Origin: Bradyrhizobium sp. U87765 SZCCT0048
GTDB taxonomy: Bacteria; Pseudomonadota; Alphaproteobacteria; Rhizobiales; Xanthobacteraceae
Length of the DNA: 64,000 nt
NCBI RefSeq assembly: GCF_018131225.1
Contig: NZ_JAFCMM010000001.1
Location: 2,046,001-2,110,000, forward strand
Direction of reading: 5' to 3'
Shown: positions 8,820 to 17,119 of the stretch, in pieces
Layout: the number at the start of each line of letters is the position of its first letter
How positions within the stretch are numbered: the stretch's first letter is position 1
The notes under the pieces: model-generated
The model's input: the letters and a program-made list of their open reading frames with translations, nothing else
The model's database searches: none
What the model was told of the DNA's origin: nothing
Translations under genes and position numbers: made by a program

Positions 8820-9542
8820 CTATACCCCGAGATAGGTCTTTATTGTCTGTTCGCTTGCCGCGAGGTCGTCACGGTCGAAGCCATCGACGACCTTTCCGTG
8901 CTCAACGATGTAGAAGCGATCGGCCAGCCTCGCCGCGAAGCGAAAATTCTGCTCGACGAGCAAGATGGTGTATCCGCGCTCCCTGAGCGTGGAGATCAGC
9001 GCGCCAATCCTCTTGACGATAACCGGCGCCAGGCCTTCGGTCGGCTCATCGAGCAGCAGAAGCCTCGCGCCAGACCGCAAGATCCGGCCGATCGCCAGCA
9101 TCTGCTGCTCGCCGCCGGACAGCTTCGTTCCCGGACTCGACCAGCGATCCCTGAGATTGGGAAACAGGGCCAGCACGTCGGCATCACTCATGCCGCCTGG
9201 GCCGATGACCGGCGGCAGCCCGAGATTTTCCGCCACCGTCAGGCTGGCGAAGATGCCGCGCTCCTCGGGACAATAGGCGACGCCGCTGCGCGCCACGGAT
9301 TCGGGCGCAAGGCGCGCAATATCATACCCGTCGAAGCGGATGACACCGCTCTTGCGACGCAACAGTCCCATGATCGCCCGCAAGGTCGAGGTCTTTCCCG
9401 CCCCGTTACGTCCCAGCAGCGTGACCACCTTGCCGGGTGCGACGTCGAACTCGACGCCGTGCAGCGCCTTGCTTTCGTCGTACCAGGCATGGAGATCGCG
9501 CACATCGAGAAGAGGGCCATTTCGATGCGGCAGATCAATCAT
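8820..9542 (-). CDS. livF: ABC importer ATP-binding protein, LivF type
   Basis: A 240-residue cytoplasmic ATPase. The ATG at 9542 overlaps the LivG stop by 8 nt and is preferred to upstream starts. Walker A GRNGAGKT is at 44-51, the LSGGEQQ signature at 141-147 and Walker B LLLLDEP at 161-167, followed by the EG of LivF proteins. It pairs with the LivG subunit just upstream and energises the fused permease downstream (6-bp gap). Confidence 0.93.
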   Translation of the reverse strand: MIDLPHRNGPLLDVRDLHAWYDESKALHGVEFDVAPGKVVTLLGRNGAGKTSTLRAIMGLLRRKSGVIRFDGYDIARLAPESVARSGVAYCPEERGIFASLTVAENLGLPPVIGPGGMSDADVLALFPNLRDRWSSPGTKLSGGEQQMLAIGRILRSGARLLLLDEPTEGLAPVIVKRIGALISTLRERGYTILLVEQNFRFAARLADRFYIVEHGKVVDGFDRDDLAASEQTIKTYLGV

Positions 9543-10299
9543 CGACGCCTCCGATATAGGCCTCGACGACACGCGGATCGCGCGACACCGTCTCATAGCT
9601 CCCTTCAGCGAGAATGCGACCGCCAGCCAGAACCGTGATGGTATCCGACAGTGCAGCCACAACGGACAGATTGTGTTCGACCATCAGGATCGATCGCTGA
9701 GCGGAAATGCGGCGGATCAATGCCGCGATCCGATCGACGTCTTCATGTCCCAGACCGGCGGTTGGCTCATCGAGCAGCAACATTTCAGGATCAAGCGCCA
9801 GGGTCGTCGCAACTTCGAGCGCGCGCTTACGTCCATATGGCAGGTTGGCGGCAGGCTCGTTCCGATAGGTCAGGAGGCCGACGTCATCCAGCAGCTCATC
9901 CACGCGTCCATCGAGCGTCCTGTGTGCGCCATCGCCGCGCCAGAATTTGTAGGAGATCCCCAGCGGGCGCTGCAGGGCGATGAGCACATTCTCCCGCACG
10001 GTCATGCGCGGATAGACCGCGGAGATCTGAAACGAGCGAACAACTCCCCTGCGCGCCACCTGCTCCGGACGAAGCGAGGTAATGTCCGCTCCGTTGAATT
10101 TGATCAGCCCCGCGCTTGGCTGCAGAAACTTTGTAATGAGGTTGAACGTCGTAGTCTTTCCGGCCCCGTTCGGGCCAATCAACGCATGAATCGAGTGCCG
10201 TCTGATCTTCAGGTCGACATCCTTGACGGCGGCGAAACCAAAGAACGTCTTGGTCAACCCCGATACTTCGATGATGTAATCACTGGCCGCAGCCTGCAC
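9535..10299 (-). CDS. livG: ABC importer ATP-binding protein, LivG type
   Basis: A 254-residue ATPase starting with GTG at 10299. Walker A GPNGAGKT is at 42-49; Walker B LLLLDEPTAGL is intact. The signature is NLPYGRKRALEVA, the LivG-type variant of LSGGQ. The C-terminal tail after the H-loop (EHN) ends in VVEAYIGG, typical of LivG. It follows the solute-binding protein after a 218-bp gap and overlaps LivF by 8 nt. Confidence 0.93.
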   Translation of the reverse strand: MQAAASDYIIEVSGLTKTFFGFAAVKDVDLKIRRHSIHALIGPNGAGKTTTFNLITKFLQPSAGLIKFNGADITSLRPEQVARRGVVRSFQISAVYPRMTVRENVLIALQRPLGISYKFWRGDGAHRTLDGRVDELLDDVGLLTYRNEPAANLPYGRKRALEVATTLALDPEMLLLDEPTAGLGHEDVDRIAALIRRISAQRSILMVEHNLSVVAALSDTITVLAGGRILAEGSYETVSRDPRVVEAYIGGVDD

Positions 10300-10517
10300 G
10301 CTTTTCGCTCCTCACACATCAAACGCGACCGGTAGATCGACACGAATGCCATCGGCGTCGAGAGCATGCAGCAACGCCGCCAACCACCATCCGCCGCATC
10401 AAACGACCATGATCGCACGCCATGCTGCCGATCATTCCGGGCCGAATGGTCGCCACGCGCCCCATTCTGCCGCTCCCTGCGTGCTTCGGGATCGCCGCCA
10501 GCGGCAGCGGTCACCCG

Positions 10518-11711
10518 CTAGTTCTTCACAAGGGGACACTTCGACTGATTAAGCGACTGGAATGCCTTTTCAGCCGGAACGGTTGCGAGAACCTTGAACA
10601 CGTCCTGCTTGTCGGCTGCCTCTCCCGGGCTTTTGACCTGAAGCATGTACATGTCATGGACAAGCCGGCCGTTTGGCCGAAGCGTTGCGTTATGCGCAAA
10701 GAAGTCGTCGATCTTCGTTGAGCGCAGCTGGGCCAGAACAGCGTCCGGCGCATCGGATCCGGCAGCCTTGACAGCCTTCAGATAGTTCAGCACGGCCGAA
10801 TAGCTGCCCGCCGCGATCCAGCCCGGCGCATTGCCGGTCTTCTGCATCATGGCGTCCTTGAACTTCCGCGACGCCTCGTCGGCGTTCCAATACCAGGGAG
10901 AAGCGAACTGGATGCCCTTCAGGGTGGCAAGGCCGATCGATCGCGCTTCCGACTGGTGAAGGACGGTCAGCGCGACGCGCTGCCCTCGCTGGATGAGACC
11001 GAATTCCTGAACCTGCTTCAACGCATTGATCAACTCGGGGCCGTTCAGCGTAATCGCGATGACCTTCGCCCCCGAGGACTGTGCTTGCAGAATGTAGGAT
11101 GAAAAATCCGTGGTGCCGAGCGGCGCGCGCACCGATCCGACGATCTTGCCGCCCTCCTCCTGAATTGTGGTCTTGACGGTATTCTCGAGGACCTTACCGC
11201 CCTCGTAGTCCGGCGAAATCACGTACCAGGTTTCGCCGCCCTGCTCCATCTGCGCATGCACGGATGAGCGGGCAACGGAATAGGCGTCGTATGCCCATGC
11301 GATACCGTAGCCGTTGCAGTTCTCCTCGGTCATCCGATCGGTGAGCGGCGAAACGAACAGGCCGATCCGCTTTTTCTCGCCCAGCAGCGTATTGACGCTC
11401 AACGCAACAGCCGAGTTGGCGACGTCGACGATGACGTCGACGTTGTCCTGATCGAGCCATTGCCTGGCGATCGCCAATGCGACCTCCGGCTTGTTCTGGT
11501 GATCGGCGGACACAACCTCGATCGGCTTGCCGAGAACTTCGCCACCGAAATCGGCGACCGCGGTCTTGACCGCCGCAATGACCTCGGTGCCGCCGATGGC
11601 GGAGAACGACGTGCTCTGGTCGTTGAGAACCCCGATCCTGACCCGGCCGTCCTGGGCGTAGGCGGCGGACGTCAAAGACAATGCGACAAGCGTCGCAACA
11701 GCGAATTTCAT
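10518..11711 (-). CDS. Periplasmic solute-binding protein, LivK/HAAT type
   Basis: A 397-residue Leu/Ile/Val-binding-family protein (Peripla_BP_6). Residues 1-19 form a Sec signal peptide ending AYA|QDG; a strong GGAAGGAAA site precedes the ATG at 11711. The mature part opens with VRIGVLNDQS. Proteins of this family capture amino acids, amides or aromatic acids for the LivHMGF permease. It is first in the importer operon and has an island palindrome 131 bp upstream. Confidence 0.93.
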   Translation of the reverse strand: MKFAVATLVALSLTSAAYAQDGRVRIGVLNDQSTSFSAIGGTEVIAAVKTAVADFGGEVLGKPIEVVSADHQNKPEVALAIARQWLDQDNVDVIVDVANSAVALSVNTLLGEKKRIGLFVSPLTDRMTEENCNGYGIAWAYDAYSVARSSVHAQMEQGGETWYVISPDYEGGKVLENTVKTTIQEEGGKIVGSVRAPLGTTDFSSYILQAQSSGAKVIAITLNGPELINALKQVQEFGLIQRGQRVALTVLHQSEARSIGLATLKGIQFASPWYWNADEASRKFKDAMMQKTGNAPGWIAAGSYSAVLNYLKAVKAAGSDAPDAVLAQLRSTKIDDFFAHNATLRPNGRLVHDMYMLQVKSPGEAADKQDVFKVLATVPAEKAFQSLNQSKCPLVKN

Positions 11712-11841
11712 GTTTCCTTCCCCAACGATTTTTATAGGCCAGCTCGTTCGCCATGCGGATCAGAAGCAGGTCGTGGCGAGTGTTTCGCTCGCAATCTCAC
11801 GCACTGGCAACGGCTACGCTCGCAGCGCTCAGGCTTCGTTA

Positions 11842-11860
11842 CATCGTCTGAAGAGACTAT
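11842..11860. promoter_or_regulatory. Island palindrome 3 (putative LuxR-type operator)
   Basis: CATCGTCTGAAGAGACTAT, strong half facing the importer operon that starts at 11711 (131 bp away). The rest of the 450-bp gap holds the porin terminator and nothing else recognisable. Confidence 0.6.
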
Positions 11861-12079
11861 CGCAGATGAAGGTGTGGTTGACCACGGCGGAGGCTTGACA
11901 AGGCACTCTCCCTGCACACCTTCACGCCGCCCGGCACGAGATAAAAACCCGGGAAATCATTCGACTGGCACCTCTCGTCCCAGCTGCAATGCGACGGCTT
12001 TCTCACGGAAAACGCGAGGTGCCGCCCCCGGGCAAGCGCGACTTCGAGCCATCCCGTACACCTCAAGCCACCCGCAATG

Positions 12080-12111
12080 AAAAGGCCTCCGGCAGGGCAC
12101 TGCCGGAGGCC
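12080..12111 (-). terminator. Rho-independent terminator of the porin gene
   Basis: A perfect 11-bp stem, GGCCTCCGGCA (12084-12094) with its complement at 12101-12111 and a 6-nt loop. It is followed on the reverse strand by TTTT. It lies 49 bp after the porin stop. Confidence 0.88.
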
Positions 12112-12159
12112 GCGGAGATCTTCATGAGATGGACGATGCTTTTCCCTTTGTGGGACGCC

Positions 12160-13662
12160 TCAGAACGACCGGATGATATCCAGTGTACCGCTATAGACGT
12201 TCTGGCTTCGCAGCGTGAACGTCGATGCCGGCGCATAACCCGGAACACCGGTCAGAGTTGCCGTGCCGTTCAGGTTCTGATTGATGCGGTCATATGTGAA
12301 TTGAGCCGCAAGCTGCAGATCCTTGACCGGCGTCCAGGCCGTACGCGTGCCTACCTGCAGGATTCCGAACGAGAAGTCGCCGGTCGCGGAGACCGTACCA
12401 CTGTTCATCAGGCCATTCGCCGCCGCCGCCATCAACAGGGCGTTGCCGCCCGAGCCGTAGCTGACATGGGCGTAGCCGCCGTAGATCGAGGTCCGCCACG
12501 CCGGATTCCAGTAGTGCTCGTAATAGGCCTCGACATTCCATGAGTCGCTTTTGAAGATCTTGGTCCCGTTGGCGTAAACGCCATCCAGCACATACCCGAA
12601 AGCGAGGGTCTGGCCGTTGACCCGCGCAAAGCGGCCCGCACCGGTCCCGTCATAGTTGTTGCCGAAATTGTAGCGCGGAGCGCCGTTGGCGAAGCTGGCC
12701 TCGACCTTCAGGCTGTCGCCCACGCCGGTCGGCAGGTTCTTCAGTTCGAACGCACCGGTCACCGCATAGCCCCAGGTCGAATTGGGCTTCCCCGAGTCGC
12801 TCAGCGCGGGAATGTAGTAAGTGCCGTGAACTTCATGAGCCGCCGCGGCAACGTGCAGCGATCCCCAGGCCTGGTCCAGGCGAACGTTCGCCACGATGTC
12901 GGGGACGTGGTCGCCAATCTGCGCATTTCCGACGAAGCTGTTCGTTGCAGTCCCGTAGGTCGGAGCAAGAGGATTGGAGCCGAACGGCCCGAGGAAGGTG
13001 TTCGACGTGTTGACGACGCCGGAGGAGCGGTAGGGCTGCGCGTCCTCAAGCCCGATCGTGGCGGACCAGCCATTTCCGAAGGACGCCGTGTAAGCCAGCA
13101 TCGGAAGACCCGTCATCGAGTTCGAGCCGGGAATGAAGCTCGACGACGTCAGCGGCTTCGACAGCGCCCACTGCGGGTCGAACATCGAGACAGCCTTGCC
13201 GAAGGTAAAGCCGGCAAACTGAATGAACATGAAGTCGTTCTCGACAAAACCGCCGGCGATGTTGTCGCGACCCTGGAACCACTGGAACAGAGCGCTGTAG
13301 AATGTGCGCAGCGTGCCGTAGTCGGTGTTGGTCCGTGTATCCAGGAGCAGGTTGAACCGCTCATACGTGTTGAAGTAATTCCTGTTGTAGGAGTTTGCGC
13401 CAGCGGTGCCGCCCTGCCACGGCGGGAATTCCGTCGCGCTGCCGTTCAGTCCGATATTCATGCGAATGCTGCCGCCGAAGCGAATGCAGGTGTCCGTCCC
13501 CGGAATGTAATAGAAGCCCGCGCCGTACGCGGAGCAGACCTTTACATATTCGACAGGCTTCGCCTTGACCGGAAGATCAGCCGCTTGAGCACCAGCCACC
13601 GTGACGATGCCTGCAGCCGCACCCAGCAAGACGCGCTTTGCCACCCTCAACCCTGACGTCAT
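12160..13662 (-). CDS. Outer-membrane porin, Porin_2 family
   Basis: A 500-residue beta-barrel porin of the alphaproteobacterial Porin_2 family. The start ATG at 13662 is chosen because GGAGGGGA lies just upstream and a signal peptide (residues 1-27, ending AQA|AD) follows at once; the longer frame to 13701 would spoil it. The mature N-terminus has the hallmark KPVEYVKVCSAYGAGFYYIP and TCIRFGG segments, and the protein ends in Phe as outer-membrane proteins do. It presumably lets the island's substrate cross the outer membrane. Monocistronic, with its own terminator and a palindrome 270 bp upstream. Confidence 0.93.
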   Translation of the reverse strand: MTSGLRVAKRVLLGAAAGIVTVAGAQAADLPVKAKPVEYVKVCSAYGAGFYYIPGTDTCIRFGGSIRMNIGLNGSATEFPPWQGGTAGANSYNRNYFNTYERFNLLLDTRTNTDYGTLRTFYSALFQWFQGRDNIAGGFVENDFMFIQFAGFTFGKAVSMFDPQWALSKPLTSSSFIPGSNSMTGLPMLAYTASFGNGWSATIGLEDAQPYRSSGVVNTSNTFLGPFGSNPLAPTYGTATNSFVGNAQIGDHVPDIVANVRLDQAWGSLHVAAAAHEVHGTYYIPALSDSGKPNSTWGYAVTGAFELKNLPTGVGDSLKVEASFANGAPRYNFGNNYDGTGAGRFARVNGQTLAFGYVLDGVYANGTKIFKSDSWNVEAYYEHYWNPAWRTSIYGGYAHVSYGSGGNALLMAAAANGLMNSGTVSATGDFSFGILQVGTRTAWTPVKDLQLAAQFTYDRINQNLNGTATLTGVPGYAPASTFTLRSQNVYSGTLDIIRSF

Positions 13663-13931
13663 TCTCCCCTCCACATTACCCATTTTGAAGTTAACCAGCA
13701 TGTCTGAAGCAGCGGCCAGCTCAGTGACGTTTGGACGCGGCTACCAAGCCCTCGCCCAGACGCTTTGCTGTTGTGACGACCTGAACCAGCCCCATATCGC
13801 AGTGGTGATTGCTGCAACTGAAAATCTCCCTTCAGTTGCGATCCTCATGCGAAGCGGCACCGTTACCAACTCAATCCGCAGCCAGAGGACGCGGCTTCAT
13901 GCCTGCATTGTTTTCATTGTCACGATTCAGA

Positions 13932-13950
13932 CATCGTCCAAATGAAGTAA
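13932..13950. promoter_or_regulatory. Island palindrome 4 (putative LuxR-type operator)
   Basis: CATCGTCCAAATGAAGTAA, strong half facing the porin gene, 270 bp before its start. Confidence 0.5.
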
Positions 13951-14523
13951 CGTAGTGAATTCTTCACCTCCATCTTTCGATACATCGAACGCAGCAACGG
14001 CGCGCCGCACAAGATTGTCTAAGTTTCGATGAGGACAGGGCTCTCGCTCAGGTAGAACCAACATCCGTCAATCAACCCGATGGCCAGTCCTGTCGCGTTG
14101 CTCGCGCACTCTCTCGTTCATCGCATCACGCGCAGAACGCCTTGAGACCGTGTCTACGAACAAGATTCGCGCCGTTTCGCGTCTGATCATTCAGCAGAAA
14201 GACAGCCTTCGGCGCGCCATGACGCCTCACGACAACCCAAGTGAGATGAAATGTCGCCGCGCAATCTCCATTCATGGACGATTGTACAGCAGGCTCCGGT
14301 CCATCGCGCAGGCGATATCACGATCCGCCAGAAGAGCAACCGGATCGCGCCACACCGCAGCACAAATCGGACAGGCGACACGATGACGCGTCGATTTATT
14401 GAGGAGAGAGACCGCAGATCAAGGCGGTCGGATGATCACGCTATGGAAGAGAGAAATCCCGCCAATCGACAGGATGCAGCGAGCAAACGACAGGATGCAG
14501 CGAGCTCCCGCTCATCATGATAC

Positions 14524-14554
14524 TCGACAGCCGCAGGCTCCGTGCGGCTGTCGA
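14524..14554. terminator. 12-bp perfect hairpin, probable terminator of the SDR at 14558
   Basis: TCGACAGCCGCA (14524-14535) and TGCGGCTGTCGA (14543-14554) are exact complements with a 7-nt loop, starting 4 bp after the SDR stop on the reverse strand. No long T-run follows, so termination may be inefficient. Confidence 0.6.
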
Positions 14555-14557
14555 AGC

Positions 14558-15361
14558 TCATGTCGACTGCGGCGAGTAGCGCCGCACGAGGTCAAGAAAA
14601 TGTGGCTGCTCGCCGCCACCGTGCACCTCGAGCGCAGCCCCTGAAATGAATGCGGCGAGCGGGCTGGCGAAAAACAGGACCGCGTCAGCCACGTCCTCGC
14701 CCCTCCCCATGCGCTTCATCGGCGTGGCTTCAGCGATCGCCAGCTGGGCTTCGAGCGATCCATAGGTCAGCTCCGTATTGTCCGTCTCGACCAGCCCGAC
14801 GATGATCGCGTTCACCCGCACCGTCGGACCCCACTCCTGAGCCAGGCTGCTGGTCAGGCTCAGGAGTCCCGCCTTGCTTGCACCATACACAGCCGTGCCA
14901 GGCGAGGGCCTGCGACCTGCGACACTCGCGATGTTGATGATGGTGCCACCACCGTGCTGCGGACTCATGGTCTGGTACGCCGCCTGGGACAGATGAATGG
15001 GCGCCAGCAAATTCAGCGCGACGATCGCCTCGGAAAAGCGCGGCGACGCAGTGGCGGCATTTGCCGCGGGAGATCCACCCGCGTTGTTCACCAGGAGATC
15101 GAGGCGGCCGTGGCTCGCCACCGTGGCCTCGATCAGAGCCTTGCACTCCGTCGCACTGCGAACGTCGCATGCGAGGAATTCAGCCTGCCTGCCCTCGCAC
15201 TGCGGCAAAGATGAAGGCTGACTTCGTCCGCAAACCACGACGGTGGCGCCAGCATCAAGCAGCGTCGTCGCGATGGCGCGCCCCAGTCCCTTGGTGCCAC
15301 CGGTCACCAGCGCGACCTTTCCGGCCATGGACAATCGATCTGCGCCTCGTTCCGCGATCAT
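14558..15361 (-). CDS. SDR-family NAD(P)-dependent oxidoreductase
   Basis: A 267-residue SDR from the ATG at 15361; an internal ATG at 15328 (MAGKVAL) is a possible shorter start. TGGTKGLG is at 20-27, VNNAG at 91-95, Ser146, Tyr159 and Lys163 are present, and CGRS after the second strand favours NADP. The C-terminus is about 15 residues longer than in typical FabG-like proteins. Single gene, divergent from the solute-binding protein gene, each side having its own palindrome. Confidence 0.88.
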   Translation of the reverse strand: MIAERGADRLSMAGKVALVTGGTKGLGRAIATTLLDAGATVVVCGRSQPSSLPQCEGRQAEFLACDVRSATECKALIEATVASHGRLDLLVNNAGGSPAANAATASPRFSEAIVALNLLAPIHLSQAAYQTMSPQHGGGTIINIASVAGRRPSPGTAVYGASKAGLLSLTSSLAQEWGPTVRVNAIIVGLVETDNTELTYGSLEAQLAIAEATPMKRMGRGEDVADAVLFFASPLAAFISGAALEVHGGGEQPHFLDLVRRYSPQST

Positions 15362-15426
15362 CGGCGGCTCTGCCCGTTTGTGTGTCCTGTCATTTTGTCG
15401 ACCATAGTCAGGTGCACTGCGCTGGT

Positions 15427-15446
15427 ATTCGTCCTTTCGGACGATA
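15427..15446. promoter_or_regulatory. Island palindrome 5 (putative LuxR-type operator)
   Basis: ATTCGTCC-TTTC-GGACGATA, almost perfectly symmetric, 66 bp upstream of the SDR start at 15361. Confidence 0.7.
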
Positions 15447-15573
15447 GGGTTGATCCCGTCAATCCTACCACATCACTGAAGTCGCGACAGCGGCGAGCAA
15501 TCCGAAGCAAGACACCGAAGCGGTACCGAATGTCGCACTCCCCTTTTTCGGGAATTTGCCTCAAGCGACGACC

Positions 15574-15593
15574 CATCGTCCAAGCGGACGATG
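15574..15593. promoter_or_regulatory. Island palindrome 6, perfect form (putative LuxR-type operator)
   Basis: CATCGTCC-AAGC-GGACGATG: two exact 8-bp arms around 4 bp. It lies 54 bp upstream of the solute-binding protein start at 15647 and is the best-conserved copy in the window. Confidence 0.75.
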
Positions 15594-15646
15594 CTGGCGT
15601 CGCTTCTCAATGACTTGCTGCCAGCTGGACTCAGGGGAGGAAGAAT

Positions 15647-16864
15647 ATGCTTTTGCAACGAAGTGGCTCTATGACGCGATACCTCGCTGTCGGCACAGTC
15701 TCGGCAATGGCGATCGCGCTGGCGGTCGGCTGCGCACGAGCTGAGGACGTCATCAAGTTCGGCGGTATCGCGTCGATGACAGGCGGCGGGGCCTCGGTCG
15801 GCAAGGTCGCCGAAACCGCCTGGCGGCTAGCCATCGAGGATATCAATGCCTCGGGCGGCGTACTCGGCAAAAAGGTCAAACTGGTTCTGGCCGATACAAC
15901 CACCGACCCGACGCACGCCGTCAGCGAAGCACGCCGCCTGATCGAGAATGAAGGCGTGCAGGTGCTGGTTGGCCCGATCACCAGCCAAGAGGCGATTCCA
16001 ATCGTCGCGTTGACCAAGGAAAAGGGCATCGCCCAGATCTCGACGGCGGCGTCAACGCAGTTGACGCCAGACGTCGGCCCCTACCACTTTTCCGACTCGG
16101 TCACCGGCCTCAACCAAATGCGCGCCAACATCGACTACGCGCTCGATGTGCTCAAGCTGACCAAGCTGGCGCTCATTTCGGACAACGGCGGCATGTCCAA
16201 GGCCGCGGCCTCCGAAATCGTCGGATACCTCAAATCACGCAATGTCGAACCGACGATCGTGCAGGAGTTCGCCTTTCACACGGAAGACATGACGCCGCAG
16301 CTGCTGTCGATGCGCCGCTCCGGCGCCCAGGCGGTGCTTCTGATCAATTCGATCGGCGATGACTCGCGCAAGCTGCTGGAGAATCGGTCGGACATCGGCT
16401 GGGCTGTGCCTGTCCTCGCCAGCCAGACGATGACGAATTTCGCGCTCGGCAACGCGAAGGTCCTCGGCAAGGAGGTCTTTGATGGCGTCTACAGCACACA
16501 GTTCGTCGGCATGACCTATTGCCCGAGCGACGCGCCGGGGACGTCGCCCTTCGCCAAGTTCGTCAAGCGCGCCAAGGATACGGTACCTGATCTCGAGCGC
16601 ATGGGCGGCGCACCGTCACTCACGCCCTATTACATCCAGCCGCTCATCCTCGCGGCGGCGATCAACGGCTCTGGCAAGACCGACGGCCGGTCCATCGCGG
16701 CCTGGATCGAGGCGAATGCCGGCAAGATCGAAGCCATGATCGGGCCGCTGCAAGCCAGCAAGACCGATCATTTCCTGCCGGCTCCCCAGGCCATCAAGGT
16801 TGTGACCGACATTTATCAGCCGCGCAGCGACGGCCTCGTCAAGCGGGCAGACTGCGGCAGCTAA
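15647..16864 (+). CDS. Stand-alone periplasmic solute-binding protein, LivK/HAAT type
   Basis: A 405-residue Peripla_BP_6 protein. GGGGAGGAA precedes the ATG at 15647. Residues 1-32 form a signal peptide ending ARA|ED; the Cys at about 29 is not in a good lipobox. The mature protein opens IKFGGIASMTGGGASVGK, then VKLVLADTTTDPTHAVSEA, a clear family pattern. No permease or ATPase gene is next to it. The second importer of the island (42491-45880) has no binding protein of its own, so the two probably work together. Followed by a strong terminator. Confidence 0.92.
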   Translation: MLLQRSGSMTRYLAVGTVSAMAIALAVGCARAEDVIKFGGIASMTGGGASVGKVAETAWRLAIEDINASGGVLGKKVKLVLADTTTDPTHAVSEARRLIENEGVQVLVGPITSQEAIPIVALTKEKGIAQISTAASTQLTPDVGPYHFSDSVTGLNQMRANIDYALDVLKLTKLALISDNGGMSKAAASEIVGYLKSRNVEPTIVQEFAFHTEDMTPQLLSMRRSGAQAVLLINSIGDDSRKLLENRSDIGWAVPVLASQTMTNFALGNAKVLGKEVFDGVYSTQFVGMTYCPSDAPGTSPFAKFVKRAKDTVPDLERMGGAPSLTPYYIQPLILAAAINGSGKTDGRSIAAWIEANAGKIEAMIGPLQASKTDHFLPAPQAIKVVTDIYQPRSDGLVKRADCGS

Positions 16865-16894
16865 GCCCCATCAAACCGAGCCAAGGACCATGAA

Positions 16895-16924
16895 AAGCCG
16901 GGCCGCGAGCCCGGCTTCTTTTTG
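16895..16924 (+). terminator. Rho-independent terminator
   Basis: AAGCCGGGC (16895-16903), loop CGCGA, GCCCGGCTT (16909-16917), then CTTTTTG. It ends the solute-binding protein transcript. Confidence 0.92.
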
Positions 16925-16953
16925 AGTCGAAACAACTACTATAATACCGCCAC

Positions 16954-17021
16954 TTTGACGTTTCGGTGAATTTTCAACGCCCCAATGTTAATTTGACGCG
17001 ACGGTGAATTTCAGACATATT
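16954..17021 (+). promoter_or_regulatory. Direct repeats and likely sigma-70 promoter of the LuxR gene
   Basis: TTTGACGTTTCGGTGAATTT (16954-16973) and TTTGACGCGACGGTGAATTT (16992-17011) agree at 17 of 20 positions, 38 bp apart. In the second copy TTGACG (16993-16998) is followed after 17 bp by CATATT (17016-17021), a plausible -35/-10 pair. The repeats could be binding sites for an activator or for autoregulation; they do not resemble the island palindrome. Confidence 0.5.
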
Positions 17022-17119
17022 GTCAAAAGGCCTCCGGGCCTGTCGGGAGAAGCGCAGATATCGGGCGCCGGCCAAACAAATCTCGCGGCACAAGAAAAAC
17101 GCCAAAGGGGGATTCGACA

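Larger units (their letters stand above)
13663..14557. other. 895-bp intergenic region without a clear gene
   Basis: Upstream of the porin. It holds one island palindrome (13932-13950), an 18-bp direct repeat CGACAGGATGCAGCGAGC (14467-14484 and 14488-14505, period 21 bp) and a strong hairpin at its right end. A short frame at 14383-14520 (+, 45 codons, Arg/Asp/Ser-rich, ending in the repeat) has a poor ribosome site and no recognisable similarity, so I do not call it. Otherwise nothing seen. Confidence 0.5.

Noticed and set aside
7893..9638. 581-codon forward open frame
   Set aside because: Antisense to LivHM and LivF, whose motifs are unmistakable; long antisense frames are common in high-GC DNA and this one has no domain.
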